Source: Gimesia aquarii
GTDB taxonomy: Bacteria; Planctomycetota; Planctomycetia; Planctomycetales; Planctomycetaceae
Direction: 5' to 3'
Assembly: GCF_007748175.1 (NCBI RefSeq)
Contig: NZ_CP037422.1
Coordinates: 6,402,334-6,466,333 of the forward strand
Length of the DNA: 64,000 bases
A program made the translations under genes and the position numbers. The notes below the pieces were generated by a model, which was given only the letters and a program-made list of their open reading frames with translations, was not told where the DNA came from and did not search any database. Positions 1-10,120 of this stretch are shown piece after piece (positions within the stretch are counted from its first letter, which is position 1; every line of letters starts with the position of its first letter).

Positions 1-1
1 A

Positions 2-1951
2 GATTCATCCAATGATTCGGTCACAGCGAAGCGAGTGTGTGCGATGGTCAGTCGTTTTCACATTAGTGGTAAACCCATTAATGATGAAACCTCTGCTAAA
101 TTGATGAAGCGGTTCATCAAACAACTCGATCCACAAAAACTCTATTTCTACCAATCGGATATTGATCGTTTCAAAGCAGAGCAAAACCAATTAGATGAAA
201 AGCTGACAGCCGGTGATGTCAGATTTGCTTACGACTGTTTTAACCTCTATCTGCAGAGACTGCAGGAACGCATGGACTATGCCCAGCAACTGGTTGACGT
301 AGATCATGATTTCACGGTTGATGAATCTATCGTGGTTGACGCCAAAGATCTTGATTTTGTCAAAAATCAAACTGAGATGAATGAGCGTTGGAGAAAACGA
401 GTGAAATACGATTTACTGGCTTTGATTTTGGACGATAAAAAGATTGGTGAAGCGCGTGAGCAATTGCATAAACGTTACCGCAATAACTTGAGAACAATGA
501 CCCAGACTGAAAATCCTGAAAAACTGGAAATGTATTTGAGCGCGTTGACTCACTGTTTTGATCCTCATTCCAGTTATATGTCGCCACAGACTCTGGAAGA
601 TTTTCGGATCAGCATGGAGCTCAGTTTGGATGGCATTGGTGCCGCACTTCGCTCGGAAGATGGTTACACGACGGTCGCTGAGATTGTTCCCGGTGGTGCT
701 GCAGATGCAGATGGTCGTCTCAAAGCAGGTGATAAAATCATCGCTGTTGCCCAAGAAGATGGTGACTTCGTTGATGTTGTTGAAATGAAACTCAGCAAAG
801 TTGTGCGATACATCCGTGGTAAACGGGGAACCATCGTGCAACTTAGAGTCAAGAAAGAAAAAGACAGTACTACCGATGTTTATAAATTAACTCGTAAGAA
901 AATTGAACTCAGTACATCGGAAGTCAAAGGCAAGATCATTGAAAGCGGTGAGCGCATCCCGGGTCAAACAGGCCGGATTGGTGTCATCAGTATCCCTTCC
1001 TTCTATCGCGATTTCCGTGGTGCTCAACGAGGCGATGAGAACTTTAAGAGTACCGCTCGCGACGTTCGCAAGGTACTGAACGATTTTCGTGATCAGGGAG
1101 GCGTGGATGGCATCGTGATCGATCTACGCTTCAATGGTGGTGGAGCTCTCAGTGAAGCCATCGAAGTTTCAGGCTTATTTGTCGATGAAGGCCCGGTCGT
1201 TCAAGTCAAACAAATGGACGGTGAGCGCAAAATTCATAGTGATGTCGAACCGGGGGCTGTCTATACAGGACCACTCGTGGTTGTCTGTAATCGACTGTCA
1301 GCCTCCGCATCAGAAATTTTTGCTGGTGTGATCAAAGATTACAAACGAGGTATTATCATCGGTGACACCACGACACACGGCAAGGGAACCGTACAAAATG
1401 TCATGCCCGTCAGGAAGAATGCATTTAGTTTTCTCGGAGGTCAGCAGGATCTGGGAGCTTTAAAACTCACGATTCAGCAATTCTACCGAGTCAATGGCGA
1501 TAGCACTCAAAATCGGGGTGTGCGTTCAGACGTGATTCTGCCTTCACTTATCGACAATATGGATTTAGGAGAATCGTTCCTAGATGATGCAATGGAGTTC
1601 GACAAAATTGATGTTGCTCAATTCGCTCCTGTTGGCATGGTGAACCAACAAATTTTGAATCCTCTACAGCAATCGAGTGCAAAACGAATCGTCGCAAATA
1701 AGGAATTCAAAGAAACTCAGAAAGAGATTGATAAATATCTCGAAAAGAAAAACCAGAAGACCATTTCACTTAACGAAGCCGCTCGTCGTAAAGAGTTGAC
1801 GAAGGATAAAGAAGAAAAGAAAGAGGAAGAAAAGAAAGATACCAAAGCCGACAAAGATATTTTCAAGAAAGATCACTATAACGATGAAATTCTGAATATC
1901 ACCGTCGACTATGTGAATCTTCTGAAAAGCATGAATACAGTTCAACGTTAA
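2..1951 (+). CDS. prc: Tail-specific (C-terminal processing) protease, 5' truncated by window edge
   Basis: This is a periplasmic serine protease of the Prc/Tsp (S41) family, which degrades proteins from their C-termini. The frame is open to the first bases of the window, so the signal peptide and N-terminus lie outside; the GTG at 35 is only an internal codon. Counting from that GTG, the N-terminal helical domain is followed by a PDZ domain (about residues 190-285) and the S41 core. The catalytic serine is in SASASE (first Ser of SASE, residue 424), the lysine is in GKGTVQ (residue 450), and Asp435 lies between them as in E. coli Tsp. The Ser-Lys spacing is one residue longer than in Tsp. 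A highly charged Lys/Glu-rich stretch precedes the C-terminal helix of the Tsp C-terminal domain. A strong terminator follows. Family assignment is secure; only the true start is unknown. Confidence 0.93.
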   Translation, partial: DSSNDSVTAKRVCAMVSRFHISGKPINDETSAKLMKRFIKQLDPQKLYFYQSDIDRFKAEQNQLDEKLTAGDVRFAYDCFNLYLQRLQERMDYAQQLVDVDHDFTVDESIVVDAKDLDFVKNQTEMNERWRKRVKYDLLALILDDKKIGEAREQLHKRYRNNLRTMTQTENPEKLEMYLSALTHCFDPHSSYMSPQTLEDFRISMELSLDGIGAALRSEDGYTTVAEIVPGGAADADGRLKAGDKIIAVAQEDGDFVDVVEMKLSKVVRYIRGKRGTIVQLRVKKEKDSTTDVYKLTRKKIELSTSEVKGKIIESGERIPGQTGRIGVISIPSFYRDFRGAQRGDENFKSTARDVRKVLNDFRDQGGVDGIVIDLRFNGGGALSEAIEVSGLFVDEGPVVQVKQMDGERKIHSDVEPGAVYTGPLVVVCNRLSASASEIFAGVIKDYKRGIIIGDTTTHGKGTVQNVMPVRKNAFSFLGGQQDLGALKLTIQQFYRVNGDSTQNRGVRSDVILPSLIDNMDLGESFLDDAMEFDKIDVAQFAPVGMVNQQILNPLQQSSAKRIVANKEFKETQKEIDKYLEKKNQKTISLNEAARRKELTKDKEEKKEEEKKDTKADKDIFKKDHYNDEILNITVDYVNLLKSMNTVQR

Positions 1952-1980
1952 AATTATTAAACCGAATGCACTAGCCCCTG

Positions 1981-2013
1981 CTCCGAACCCATTGAAGGGT
2001 TCGGAGTTTTTTT
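1981..2013 (+). terminator. Rho-independent terminator after prc
   Basis: A perfect 10-bp stem (CTCCGAACCC pairing with GGGTTCGGAG) with a 6-base loop is followed directly by seven T residues. It lies 30 bases past the prc stop codon and points the same way. Confidence 0.9.
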
Positions 2014-2180
2014 ATGCTCTCTGTTTGATTGCCATAGCATTTCCCATTGCGATTTCTAAGAACACACTCCAAAGCGCAATGCATCTTTTGAGTCACTTAA
2101 ACCTGTGATCATTTATCTGAGACTGCTACAATTTTAACAGCCTCATTCAAGAACACACGGTTTCCTATTCTGGCTCTCCC

Positions 2181-3242
2181 ATGCAAACTACAGAACCCTT
2201 GCCACGCTATGATCTACGGCAGACCTATCAATGGAACTATGACAATCCGCCCCAACCTGTCGAGCTGGAACAGCCGACTGTTCCGGGCCAATGGTCATTT
2301 TGTGGCCTGCCTGTTTCTTCTCCACTGGGAATGCCTGCAGGACCATTACTGAATGGGAAATGGGTTCTCTATTACGCCAGTCTTGGATTTGATGTTCTCA
2401 CCTATAAAACGGTCAGATCCAGATCGCGAGAGTGTTATCCACTCCCTAACTTGCAACCAGTCGTTACGACTTCATTAGAAGGCGGAGAACAACAAGTTTC
2501 AATTTCAAATCAAATGCAGGGAAGTTGGGCCGTTTCTTTTGGCATGCCCTCAGCATCGCCAGACATATGGCGCAAGGATATCGAACAAACACGTAAGTTG
2601 CTTGCCGATGAGAAAATACTCTCTGTATCTGTCGTCGGCAGTTTGGAACCTGGCTGGTCGCTTGACGATCTGGCTGACGATTATGCAAAGTGTGCACGCT
2701 GGGCCATCGAAAGTGGCGCTGATTGCATTGAAACAAACTTTTCTTGTCCAAACGTCTGCACGCGAGACGGACAGCTTTATCAGGAACCAGAGGCAGCCGC
2801 CTTCGTCGCCAGTCGCGTCAAAGAAGTAAGCCGTTCTGTTCCGTACCTCGTCAAAATTGGACATGTGCCTGACCAAAAGCAGGCTCAAGAATTATTACAG
2901 GCAATCCAGCCCTTTGCTTCAGGGATCGCTATGACAAATAGCGTAGCGACCACTGTCATTGACAATCAAGGCAAACCACTCTTTGCTGGGGAACAACGGG
3001 GCATCTGTGGTATGGCAACCAAAGAGGCAGCTCTCAAGCAACTTAAAATGTTTGCTACATTACTCGCAAGCTCATCTGGAAAAGCCACTGATACTGCTTT
3101 GATTTGCTGTGGAGGCATCAGCTCTGCCAGTGATGTAAAAAGTTTTCTCGCCGCCGGTGCCAATGCGACTCATATAGCAACGGCAGCAATGTGCGATCCG
3201 CTTGTTGCTTATAAAATACGCAAAGCCTTGGCTGAGAAGTAA
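2181..3242 (+). CDS. Dihydroorotate dehydrogenase-superfamily FMN oxidoreductase
   Basis: This 353-residue protein has the TIM-barrel pattern of the dihydroorotate/dihydropyrimidine dehydrogenase superfamily. Visible signatures are an N-terminal SPLGMPAGPLLN segment (FMN-contacting strand 1 region), TYKTVRS, the active-site stretch NFSCPNVC, a conserved lysine in LVKIGHV, the asparagine in AMTNSVA, and the C-terminal GGISSASDV phosphate-binding loop. It lacks a membrane-binding N-terminal helix of the class 2 type and has no Fe-S cysteine clusters, so it looks like a soluble single-domain enzyme. Whether it is the pyrimidine-pathway enzyme is not clear: no pyr genes are adjacent, and it stands alone between two long gaps. 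The ATG at 2181 was chosen because no upstream extension is supported. The superfamily call is firm; the substrate is unknown. Confidence 0.75.
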   Translation: MQTTEPLPRYDLRQTYQWNYDNPPQPVELEQPTVPGQWSFCGLPVSSPLGMPAGPLLNGKWVLYYASLGFDVLTYKTVRSRSRECYPLPNLQPVVTTSLEGGEQQVSISNQMQGSWAVSFGMPSASPDIWRKDIEQTRKLLADEKILSVSVVGSLEPGWSLDDLADDYAKCARWAIESGADCIETNFSCPNVCTRDGQLYQEPEAAAFVASRVKEVSRSVPYLVKIGHVPDQKQAQELLQAIQPFASGIAMTNSVATTVIDNQGKPLFAGEQRGICGMATKEAALKQLKMFATLLASSSGKATDTALICCGGISSASDVKSFLAAGANATHIATAAMCDPLVAYKIRKALAEK

Positions 3243-3683
3243 AAACCATTTCCCAATTACGGTCCAAAGCAGATTGATTCCGTTTTAAAAGTAAATATCC
3301 GCACTTTCGCATGTTATTTTCACGGAGGCCGGAAAGGAAATTGGGGCAATTACGTGCTTAAGCGAAAGCAAGCATTGATGGCGGTAGCTCAAAATGAAAA
3401 TTTTCTGGTACAGCCCCATCACCGCGAGAAATTTAAATTCCATAATAGAAAAGTGATTGTTGATGGGATGTGATCGATCACTTAATTAGATTAGATAGCA
3501 AATAGAACGCAAAAATTTTTGCTATAGGATTTTGTTGACATATCAGATAAAACACCAGAATCATTTTAAAAATGACCAGGGTAAGATCGAGACCATTGGC
3601 ACTTTTATAGAACGAAATTCCTGGTCAATAGAGAGCAATCGATCAAATCGTAATACATAGCCAAACGACTCAAGGATGAAAAG
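3243..3683. other. Intergenic gap, possible promoter only
   Basis: No coding frame is convincing here. A possible sigma-70-like promoter for the downstream oxygenase gene is TTGACA at 3535-3540 and AATCAT at 3559-3564 with an 18-base spacer. The -35 is perfect but the -10 matches only four of six positions, so the site is weakly supported. Confidence 0.3.
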
Positions 3684-4544
3684 ATGGCCCTTAAAACACT
3701 CACAGCCAGTACTGAAATCACTCAATATGTCTTAACACACATGATGAAGCGGTTGAATGAAACCGAACCGTACGAAGAGCCTTTTCCCTATATCGCTGTG
3801 ACAAATATCTTCCCAAATGATATCTATGCCGAGCTCATTGAAAATCTCCCAGAGCAATCAAATTATACAACGATGGGGGAACGGCATATTATGGAGAATG
3901 GTGAATCAAACCGCTTTGAATTTGAACTTGCGTCGGAAAGAATCAACCAGGGTTTCAATGAGCAACAGCAGCAACTTTGGTTGGGAATTCGAAATGCTCT
4001 AGCGTCCTCCGAACTGAAACAGGCGGTCTTCAATTGTTTAAGTTCCGGCATCGCTTATCGATTTGGTATTGATCGTTCAGAAGTCAACCAAATCGAAGCG
4101 TTTCCTCGATTAAGCCTGATGCGTGAAAAACCAGGTTACTTCATTACCCCACACCCTGATACACGCAAAAAAATTGTGACATTCCAGATTGCTCTGCCCC
4201 GGGATCGATCTCAACTCGAACTGGGAACTGCCCTTTACAGACGTAATCTTGTCCCACAACATGTGCTTGGTAAACCAAAAGGATTCAGAGGATTTGAAAA
4301 AGTCAAACAGAATCCATTTGAACCGAACAGTGCATTCGCGTTTTCAGTGATTAACACTCTGAGAAAAAAGAGCTGGCATGGCAGAGAACAGTTAGAAGGC
4401 GACTCCGGCATCCGAAATTCACTATTGAACATCTACTACGCCAAACAGGAACATGTTATTCCGAAGCAAACCATTCCCAAGTGCGACCCGGAAATCGCGA
4501 GTCAGATCCGTAACGCTCTGGCTGAAGCCGAAAAACAACAGTAG
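3684..4544 (+). CDS. 2OG-Fe(II) oxygenase-like protein
   Basis: The 286-residue protein carries the facial triad of the 2-oxoglutarate/Fe(II) dioxygenase superfamily (prolyl-hydroxylase-like branch). It has the HxD pair as HPD (His157, Asp159), a distal histidine in WHG (His232), and an arginine twelve residues later in IRNSL (Arg244) positioned to bind the 2-oxoglutarate carboxylate. It is soluble, with no signal peptide. The N-terminal 100 residues (FPYIAVTNIFP onwards) resemble the lead-in found in sequence-related bacterial oxygenases of unknown substrate. An AAGGATG-like ribosome site precedes the ATG. A polysaccharide or sugar-linked role is possible but unsupported; it sits before an ABC exporter pair, about 100 bases away on the same strand. 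The fold assignment is good; the substrate is unknown. Confidence 0.65.
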   Translation: MALKTLTASTEITQYVLTHMMKRLNETEPYEEPFPYIAVTNIFPNDIYAELIENLPEQSNYTTMGERHIMENGESNRFEFELASERINQGFNEQQQQLWLGIRNALASSELKQAVFNCLSSGIAYRFGIDRSEVNQIEAFPRLSLMREKPGYFITPHPDTRKKIVTFQIALPRDRSQLELGTALYRRNLVPQHVLGKPKGFRGFEKVKQNPFEPNSAFAFSVINTLRKKSWHGREQLEGDSGIRNSLLNIYYAKQEHVIPKQTIPKCDPEIASQIRNALAEAEKQQ

Positions 4545-4647
4545 TCAGACAAGACGGTTAACATCTGGTACTGGTAGGGCACCTGTTTTTTGCGATTCTC
4601 ATACTTTGTCGCTCGACCCGAAACGGCGGGTACCGTAAGATGGCACC

Positions 4648-5679
4648 ATGAACGCCATCGTCGTAAAAAATCTCGAAAAAACCTACAAAGTATACCAAAA
4701 AAATGAAGGAGTCTTCGCTTCTATCAAGGGGTTATGGCATCGCGATCATAAAACCGTACACGCTGTTTCTGATGTCAGTTTCACGATCGAACAGGGCGAA
4801 ATGGTGGCATTCCTCGGACCGAATGGTGCCGGCAAAACAACAACGCTCAAACTTCTGTCTGGACTCATTTTCCCCTCAGCCGGTACCGCAACCGTTTTAG
4901 GTCACATTCCCTGGAAACGCGAAAATGAATACCGTCGTCGATTTTCGCTGGTCATGGGGCAAAAAAATCAACTCTGGTGGGATCTGCCTGCCCAGGAATC
5001 ATTTCGTCTCCATAAAGAAATCTACCGAATTGATCCACAAGAATACACGCGACGCATTGATGAATTAACCAGTCTGCTCGAAGTACGACACCTGATTGGT
5101 CAACCTGTTCGCGAGCTCTCACTGGGAGAACGCATGCGGATGGAACTCATCGCGGCATTACTCCACAGACCTGATGTTTTACTTCTGGATGAACCTACAA
5201 TCGGCCTGGACGTTGTTTCTCAGCGGCGCGTACAGGAATTTCTAAAGTACTATCAGATTGAGCAAAAAACGACCGTTGTGTTAACCAGTCATTATATGAA
5301 AGATGTGGAAGCACTCTGCAAACGCGCTGTCATCATTAACCAGGGATCGATCAAACATGATGGCCCATTGAGCGACATTCTGGATCGGTTCAGCAACCAT
5401 AAAATTATGGATGTCCAGTTCGACGGCGATGACATGCCCAGAGACTTTTCACAGTGGGGAGAAGTCATTGAAAATGAAGCACCTCGTGTCAAACTAAAAG
5501 TCCCTCGAAATAAAATTCCGGAAATTCTGTCAAGCCTGCTTTCCAAGTACCGTATTCTGGATGTGGGTGTGCAAGAAAGACCACTGGAAGAAGTGATTGC
5601 AGAAGTCTTCACTGAGCATAAAGAGGATTCAGACCATTCACAAAACGCAAAGAGTGAGCTGCAATCAACGACGGACTAA
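4648..5679 (+). CDS. ABC-2 type exporter, ATP-binding protein
   Basis: This is the ATPase subunit of an ABC-2 family exporter, 343 residues. The Walker A motif GPNGAGKT is at residues 57-64. The signature motif is the variant LSLGE instead of LSGGQ, followed by Walker B LLLDEPT and the H-loop TSHYM. The variant signature and the length of the C-terminal extension (about 90 residues after the H-loop) match the group of ATPases that pair with DUF990-type (ABC-2 family) permeases. The N-terminal insertion near residues 16-35 is also typical of that group. The permease gene follows 78 bases downstream on the same strand. Transported substrate is not known. The ATG at 4648 fits the start of the domain. 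Confidence 0.9.
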   Translation: MNAIVVKNLEKTYKVYQKNEGVFASIKGLWHRDHKTVHAVSDVSFTIEQGEMVAFLGPNGAGKTTTLKLLSGLIFPSAGTATVLGHIPWKRENEYRRRFSLVMGQKNQLWWDLPAQESFRLHKEIYRIDPQEYTRRIDELTSLLEVRHLIGQPVRELSLGERMRMELIAALLHRPDVLLLDEPTIGLDVVSQRRVQEFLKYYQIEQKTTVVLTSHYMKDVEALCKRAVIINQGSIKHDGPLSDILDRFSNHKIMDVQFDGDDMPRDFSQWGEVIENEAPRVKLKVPRNKIPEILSSLLSKYRILDVGVQERPLEEVIAEVFTEHKEDSDHSQNAKSELQSTTD

Positions 5680-5757
5680 CTGATGCATTGGAAACAAAAC
5701 AAATCGTCCCGTAAGATTCACCAACGGTTTTAAATCCGACTTTTCGATATCAAGAAT

Positions 5758-6582
5758 ATGATCGCCAACCTGCGAACCAATTGGATTATTTTAAAGACTT
5801 CTGTAGAAGAACGTCTTGTTTACCGGGGAGATTTTATCTTTGCCACGTTGGTTCGGTTCCTTCCCATTGTGACGCAAATCTTTCTGTGGGGCGCGATCTA
5901 CGGAATTTATACCACTTCTCCCATTGGTTCCATTAAAGGGTATAACTATCAGGAAATGGTCGCCTATTATCTGCTTGTCATGGTAGGGCGGGCATTTTCC
6001 AGTATGCCGGGGTTATCCAACGGCATTGCCAACGACGTACGCGATGGAACCATCAAAAAATATTTAGTTCAACCGATTGATATGCTGGGATATCTGTTTT
6101 GGGCTCGTGTGGCCCACAAACTAGTATATTACCTGGTCGCCATTGGACCATTTGTTCTTGTCTTTTATCTTTGCCGTGAGTATTTCAGTGGTGTACCCGA
6201 TGCATTTACGATCACTGCCTGGATTCTGTCTCTATTAATGGCGTTTCTGGTGGGATTCCTGATCGAATCATTGATCGGGTTGATCGCCTTCTGGTTTTTG
6301 GAAGTCAGTTCACTGATCTTCATTTATATGATGTTGAATTACTTTCTTTCCGGGCACATGATCCCACTCGACCTCTTTCCAGAACCGCTAAGTCACTGGA
6401 TGCAGCTATTGCCTTTTAAATATCTGGCATATTTCCCTGGTGCCGTGTTCCTCGGAAAATATACAAACGAAGAGCTCATTTTCGAATTGTCTATTGAAGT
6501 GGTCTGGATTGTTGTCCTCTTTGTAATGAATCGAGTCGCCTTCCACTTCGGGACGAAACGCTATAGTGCCTTTGGCGGTTAA
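5758..6582 (+). CDS. ABC-2 family (DUF990-type) transporter permease
   Basis: This 274-residue membrane protein has about six hydrophobic segments with the arrangement of ABC-2 family permeases. An N-terminal amphipathic stretch ([18 protein letters not shown]) precedes the first membrane helix, and a cytoplasmic loop [16 protein letters not shown] matches the conserved coupling region. It is expected to act with the ATPase encoded just upstream. In many relatives the operon has two such permeases of similar size. Here no intact second copy follows, only a short fragment that may be its relic. The protein may therefore work as a homodimer or with a permease encoded elsewhere. Confidence 0.85.
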   Translation: MIANLRTNWIILKTSVEERLVYRGDFIFATLVRFLPIVTQIFLWGAIYGIYTTSPIGSIKGYNYQEMVAYYLLVMVGRAFSSMPGLSNGIANDVRDGTIKKYLVQPIDMLGYLFWARVAHKLVYYLVAIGPFVLVFYLCREYFSGVPDAFTITAWILSLLMAFLVGFLIESLIGLIAFWFLEVSSLIFIYMMLNYFLSGHMIPLDLFPEPLSHWMQLLPFKYLAYFPGAVFLGKYTNEELIFELSIEVVWIVVLFVMNRVAFHFGTKRYSAFGG

Positions 6583-6700
6583 ATGGTGAAATACAAGGAT
6601 CTTAACTACATCAAACTTCAATTTTGATCCCGAATACAAAATTGAAAATCCAGAGATCAGATCCTCTTTCCACAAAGATTCATTATTCTCCGTTAGACGA

Positions 6701-6796
6701 ATGGCTGCCACTTTGCTAAAATTATTAGTGAAAGGTTCAGGATACTTTCGTAAGATGTGGCGTTTTGCCCAAAATGAGTCTCTCCTCGCCTCATAA
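6701..6796 (+). pseudogene. Possible relic of a second ABC-2 permease N-terminus
   Basis: A 31-codon frame begins with ATG and reads YFRKMWRFAQNESLL near its end before a TAA stop. The pattern aromatic-x-x-x-W-x-F-A-x-N-S-L is what I recall from the start of the second DUF990-type permease that often follows this gene pair. No further permease-like sequence is visible up to 7005. The match is short and from memory, so this could be chance. Confidence 0.2.
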
Positions 6797-6851
6797 TTAC
6801 GAACTTAGGCGCATGTTTGGTGTCTAAAGGGTGTGGTTCGTGACAACTACA

Positions 6852-6874
6852 TTTCACGAATGAAACTCGTGAAA
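6852..6874. promoter_or_regulatory. Palindrome upstream of the MFS gene
   Basis: A perfect 8-bp inverted repeat, TTTCACGA and TCGTGAAA, has arms separated by 7 bases. It lies about 130 bases upstream of the MFS start and is not followed by a T run, so it looks more like an operator than a terminator. No regulator can be assigned. Confidence 0.25.
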
Positions 6875-7005
6875 CCTTCTCTCCTCTGTCCGTGATTTCT
6901 CATCAACGGATTTACGTTTGGAATGTAAACAGAAAACAGTGCAGATTCCATAAACAAGTTCATTCTTGGATACGGCAATCTGCCCAACCTTAATTTAAAA
7001 AACAA

Positions 7006-8253
7006 ATGTCAATTACCCCTATTGTTCCCACTAATCAAGAGGAACCGATCTACAACCGACTTTTCTGGCTTTGTTACCTGGCAAATGTGATTCTGGTCAC
7101 TGCAAACGCCCTTACCTTTCGTTTTGCTGATTTGATTACCTATCTTGGCGGAACTGAAGAACTCGTTGGAGACATCGTTAGTTGTGGTGTATTTGTGGCA
7201 TTGATTGCACGGTTCTTTATGGGCCAGGGAATTGACCGCTATGGAGTCAGACGATTGTGGGCCATCTCCGCAGTCGTCTTTGTCATTGGTGCAGGCGGAA
7301 CGGCATTATGTAGATCATTGGATTGGGAAATATTCGCCTTAAGGACATTTTTTGCAACTGGAATTGCAGGCATGTTTACCTGCTCAGTCGTCCATATTCA
7401 ACAAAAAGTTCCTCACCATCGCAGAACCGAAGTCATAGGCAGCTTAGGTAGCAGTGGCTTCGTCGGAATCATTCTCGGTACCCAGATCAGTGACTGGATG
7501 ATGCGTTGGTTCGCTCCCGGAAATGCTCAATTTTATGCTGTGTTCGGCACCCCTGCCGTTCTGGGACTATTATACTTTATCATTGTGCTTACCATTACCC
7601 GTAATGATATTCACCGCAGACCTAGATTCACACCCGCGGCTCATCAGTTGCTGTTCCGCTATTGGCCCGGTCAGGTCGTTGTGATTGCCATCATGATGGG
7701 GCTTAGCTTCACGGTGGTAAGTGTCTTTTTAACCCGGTTCGTCACGCAACGCGGATTAGGGGGAATTGGAACCTTCTTTGCCGGTTATGCGATCTCTGCC
7801 TTTGTCATTCGTATTTTGACCAGACGCTGGGGAGAGACTGTCGGACGAAATAAAATGATCATTATGGGGCTGATGGGACATGCGATCGGTCACATCATTC
7901 TTCCATCAATCACACGGGAATGGCAATTAATTGGCCCCTCCATTTTGTGCGGTTTTGGGCATGCTCTCCTGTTCCCCGCCGTCGTTTCACTGGGTACAGA
8001 ATCGTTCCCCAAACACTATCGTGGAACGGGAACTACCATTGTGCTCGGTTTCTTCGATATCGGTGCGATTGTGTTTGCACCCATTCTGGGGAGTATTATC
8101 GACAATTGGGGCATCGTTCCGATGTTCTATACGTCGGCATCTATCATGACCCTCACGGCGACCGTGTACTCAGTCACAGCCAATCACAGTGTCAGCAAAG
8201 ATGCAGCAGTCCCACAGGAACTTTGTGCCACTCTGGAAGAGGCGCTCGATTAA
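7006..8253 (+). CDS. Major facilitator superfamily transporter
   Basis: This 415-residue inner-membrane transporter has twelve predicted membrane helices and no signal peptide. The MFS loop 2-3 motif is recognisable as GQGIDRYGVRR, and a related basic loop (RRWGETVGRNK) recurs between helices 8 and 9, as expected from the internal two-fold repeat. The central loop (NDIHRRPRF) is short. The substrate cannot be read from sequence; it could be a drug/metabolite efflux protein or a nutrient importer. The gene stands alone, with a 420-base gap upstream that holds an 8-bp palindrome, and it is convergent with the next gene. ATG at 7006 starts just before the first helix. Confidence 0.88.
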   Translation: MSITPIVPTNQEEPIYNRLFWLCYLANVILVTANALTFRFADLITYLGGTEELVGDIVSCGVFVALIARFFMGQGIDRYGVRRLWAISAVVFVIGAGGTALCRSLDWEIFALRTFFATGIAGMFTCSVVHIQQKVPHHRRTEVIGSLGSSGFVGIILGTQISDWMMRWFAPGNAQFYAVFGTPAVLGLLYFIIVLTITRNDIHRRPRFTPAAHQLLFRYWPGQVVVIAIMMGLSFTVVSVFLTRFVTQRGLGGIGTFFAGYAISAFVIRILTRRWGETVGRNKMIIMGLMGHAIGHIILPSITREWQLIGPSILCGFGHALLFPAVVSLGTESFPKHYRGTGTTIVLGFFDIGAIVFAPILGSIIDNWGIVPMFYTSASIMTLTATVYSVTANHSVSKDAAVPQELCATLEEALD

Positions 8254-8305
8254 GTGAATGTTACTGTCGAGCTACCACCGATGACATTTCACTCTCAAAA
8301 CGGCA

Positions 8306-8572
8306 TTAACGGATGGATCCCGATTCAAGGTCTTTGACAAGTTCTGCCAAAACCGCGGGGTCTTCCGACGTAAGAATATGATCAATCCGCGAGGCAGGAA
8401 TTTCCAAACGTTCCATGATGTCACGAGCTTTGTCCCAAAGCTTTGCTTTTTTCTTGCCCTCTGCCAAATAGAGATTTGTGCACAATTCGGCTAATTTTTG
8501 CTGGTCGATCGAATCGCGGTTATCATAGTAGCGTTTGATCACATCTTTTTGATAATTTGAATATTCTGCCAT
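8306..8572 (-). CDS. Conserved hypothetical small protein (planctomycete type)
   Basis: An 88-residue soluble, mostly helical protein of unknown function. The N-terminal half has the pattern YSNYQKDVIKRYYDN followed by a basic segment (EGKKKAKLWDKARDIMERL), and the C-terminus is acidic. From memory, similar short proteins occur widely in planctomycetes, which supports it being a real gene. It is convergent with the MFS gene (52-base gap). No domain with a known activity can be recognised, and no signal peptide or metal ligands are present. I do not assign a role. Confidence 0.7.
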   Translation of the reverse strand: MAEYSNYQKDVIKRYYDNRDSIDQQKLAELCTNLYLAEGKKKAKLWDKARDIMERLEIPASRIDHILTSEDPAVLAELVKDLESGSIR

Positions 8573-9076
8573 CTGAGAGGATTCACTCCTTAGCTTGTTT
8601 TACGAATTTATAAGGGAATATTGTAGTATCTCCCTGCCAAATATGGATAATGAAGATTTTTATCGGTTTGAAAGACCACTTTGCTGACTAAAATCTATGC
8701 TAAGTCTGAACTATTTAATAACTACGGATCTGGTCGAAATAGCAATATTTTTAAAGAAATGAATACTAAATCTTGCAATAATTTAACAACTCGAAACCCT
8801 TGCAATCAACTTAAAATTCCTATTGTATATATTAACTCCAAATCATCCGACTTAAAAAAATAATGCTACTAACGATCTGAGGCTGCAAGACTTAGTACAG
8901 CAATGAGTCAAAAAGGCCGAAAAATCAGATAAGTTGACTCTCAAAAATAGTCGGAGTACATTTTATCTGAGATAAGATAGAGTAATAATATCAACTATGA
9001 GTTGCCTCTATCAGGTAAAACACAAAATAAAATACTAGAAAAAGTGCTAGCAGTTTAAAAAGACCGGAGCTACAAC
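8573..9076. other. AT-rich intergenic region
   Basis: This region is strongly AT-rich and holds no credible gene; a 60-codon frame at 8681-8863 has low-complexity composition and no ribosome site. It contains the promoter side of the divergent small protein gene and of the desaturase gene, including a 13-base palindrome listed separately. Confidence 0.5.
8963..8975. promoter_or_regulatory. Palindrome TTATCTGAGATAA upstream of desaturase
   Basis: A perfect odd-centred 13-base palindrome lies about 100 bases before the desaturase start. It could be an operator, for instance for temperature or lipid control, but nothing in the sequence identifies the binding protein. Confidence 0.25.
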
Positions 9077-10114
9077 GTGTCCGTCACACAATTCACTGAG
9101 CAGGAATTAAAAGATCTTGAAGAAAAATCCACAATCCCACGATTTTTATTCTTACCGTTGGGAGCTGTTGGACTTTGGTGCATAGCAACTTACTGGCCTA
9201 ATAACGCGATCGGCTGGCAAGTGTTCTGGACACTCTTTACTTCTTATTGTCTCTTCTGCTGGACCAGTTGCTTTCATGAATGCTCGCACCACACACTTTC
9301 CGGATCTAAAAATGCCAGTATCTGGTTAGGTCGTTTTCTGGGAACAGCGATGTTTGTTCCTTACTCGATCTACAGAGAAAGTCATATTCGCCATCACGCC
9401 TACTTAAATAAACCGAGTGACTGGGAGCTATGGCCTTACTCAGACCCCAATACGTCACTCCGCTTTCGAAGAATCTTTATCTGGTTTGATCTCTTCCTTG
9501 GCCTTTTCATGGCGCCTTACATATATGGACGCATTTTCTGGCATAAAGATTCACCGATCAAAGATCCCAAGTTACGCAGAACCATTCGTTATGAATTTTC
9601 TGCAATTGTCCTGTTCTGGGGGTCGATTATAGGAGCCTGTGCCTACTATGGGACACTTTGGGACTTAGCACGCGTCTGGTTCCTGCCCCACTATCTGGCG
9701 GGAATTTATCAAAATACGCGGAAGTTTACCGAACACTTGGGAATGAGCAGCTACGACCCCATGTTGGGTACACGAACTGTCGTTGGCTCGAATATCATTA
9801 CCAAGTTATGTACGTATTTTAATTTTGACATTTTTGTACATGGTCCCCACCACCGCCATCCCAGAATTGCTCACAACTTACTTCTGCAAAAAATGGATGA
9901 CTATCAGGAACAAAACCCGGATGTCAAATATCCCGTCTTCAGGACCTACTGGGGCGCGATTCTTGACATGGCTCCCTCGTTTATTTCCAACCCGGGAGTT
10001 GGTATGAATGCAGGTGCCCCGCCACCAGCCAAAGAGAAAAAACAGATCGACAACTTCGTGCAGGACGTAGCACAGGAAGTCCTGGCGGATGCTGACCACG
10101 TCACCAATAAATGA
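9077..10114 (+). CDS. Membrane fatty acid desaturase
   Basis: This integral-membrane di-iron fatty acid desaturase has 345 residues. All three histidine boxes are present: H67xxxHH (HECSHH), H103xxHH (HIRHH) and H255xxHH (HGPHH), with further His in HPRIAHN. Hydrophobic helices flank the first box and lie between boxes 2 and 3. The length and box spacing fit acyl-lipid desaturases acting on membrane lipids, which would alter membrane fluidity; regiospecificity cannot be told. The start is GTG at 9077, supported by GGAG seven bases upstream. The C-terminal 40 residues are hydrophilic. The gene is convergent with gcvT, leaving only six bases between stop codons. It probably needs an electron donor (ferredoxin or cytochrome b5-like) encoded elsewhere. 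Confidence 0.9.
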   Translation: MSVTQFTEQELKDLEEKSTIPRFLFLPLGAVGLWCIATYWPNNAIGWQVFWTLFTSYCLFCWTSCFHECSHHTLSGSKNASIWLGRFLGTAMFVPYSIYRESHIRHHAYLNKPSDWELWPYSDPNTSLRFRRIFIWFDLFLGLFMAPYIYGRIFWHKDSPIKDPKLRRTIRYEFSAIVLFWGSIIGACAYYGTLWDLARVWFLPHYLAGIYQNTRKFTEHLGMSSYDPMLGTRTVVGSNIITKLCTYFNFDIFVHGPHHRHPRIAHNLLLQKMDDYQEQNPDVKYPVFRTYWGAILDMAPSFISNPGVGMNAGAPPPAKEKKQIDNFVQDVAQEVLADADHVTNK

Positions 10115-10120
10115 TTTTTC

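Noticed and set aside
8681..8863. 60-codon frame in the AT-rich gap before the desaturase
   Set aside because: Asn/Lys/Ser-rich from AT-rich DNA, no ribosome site, no conserved pattern.
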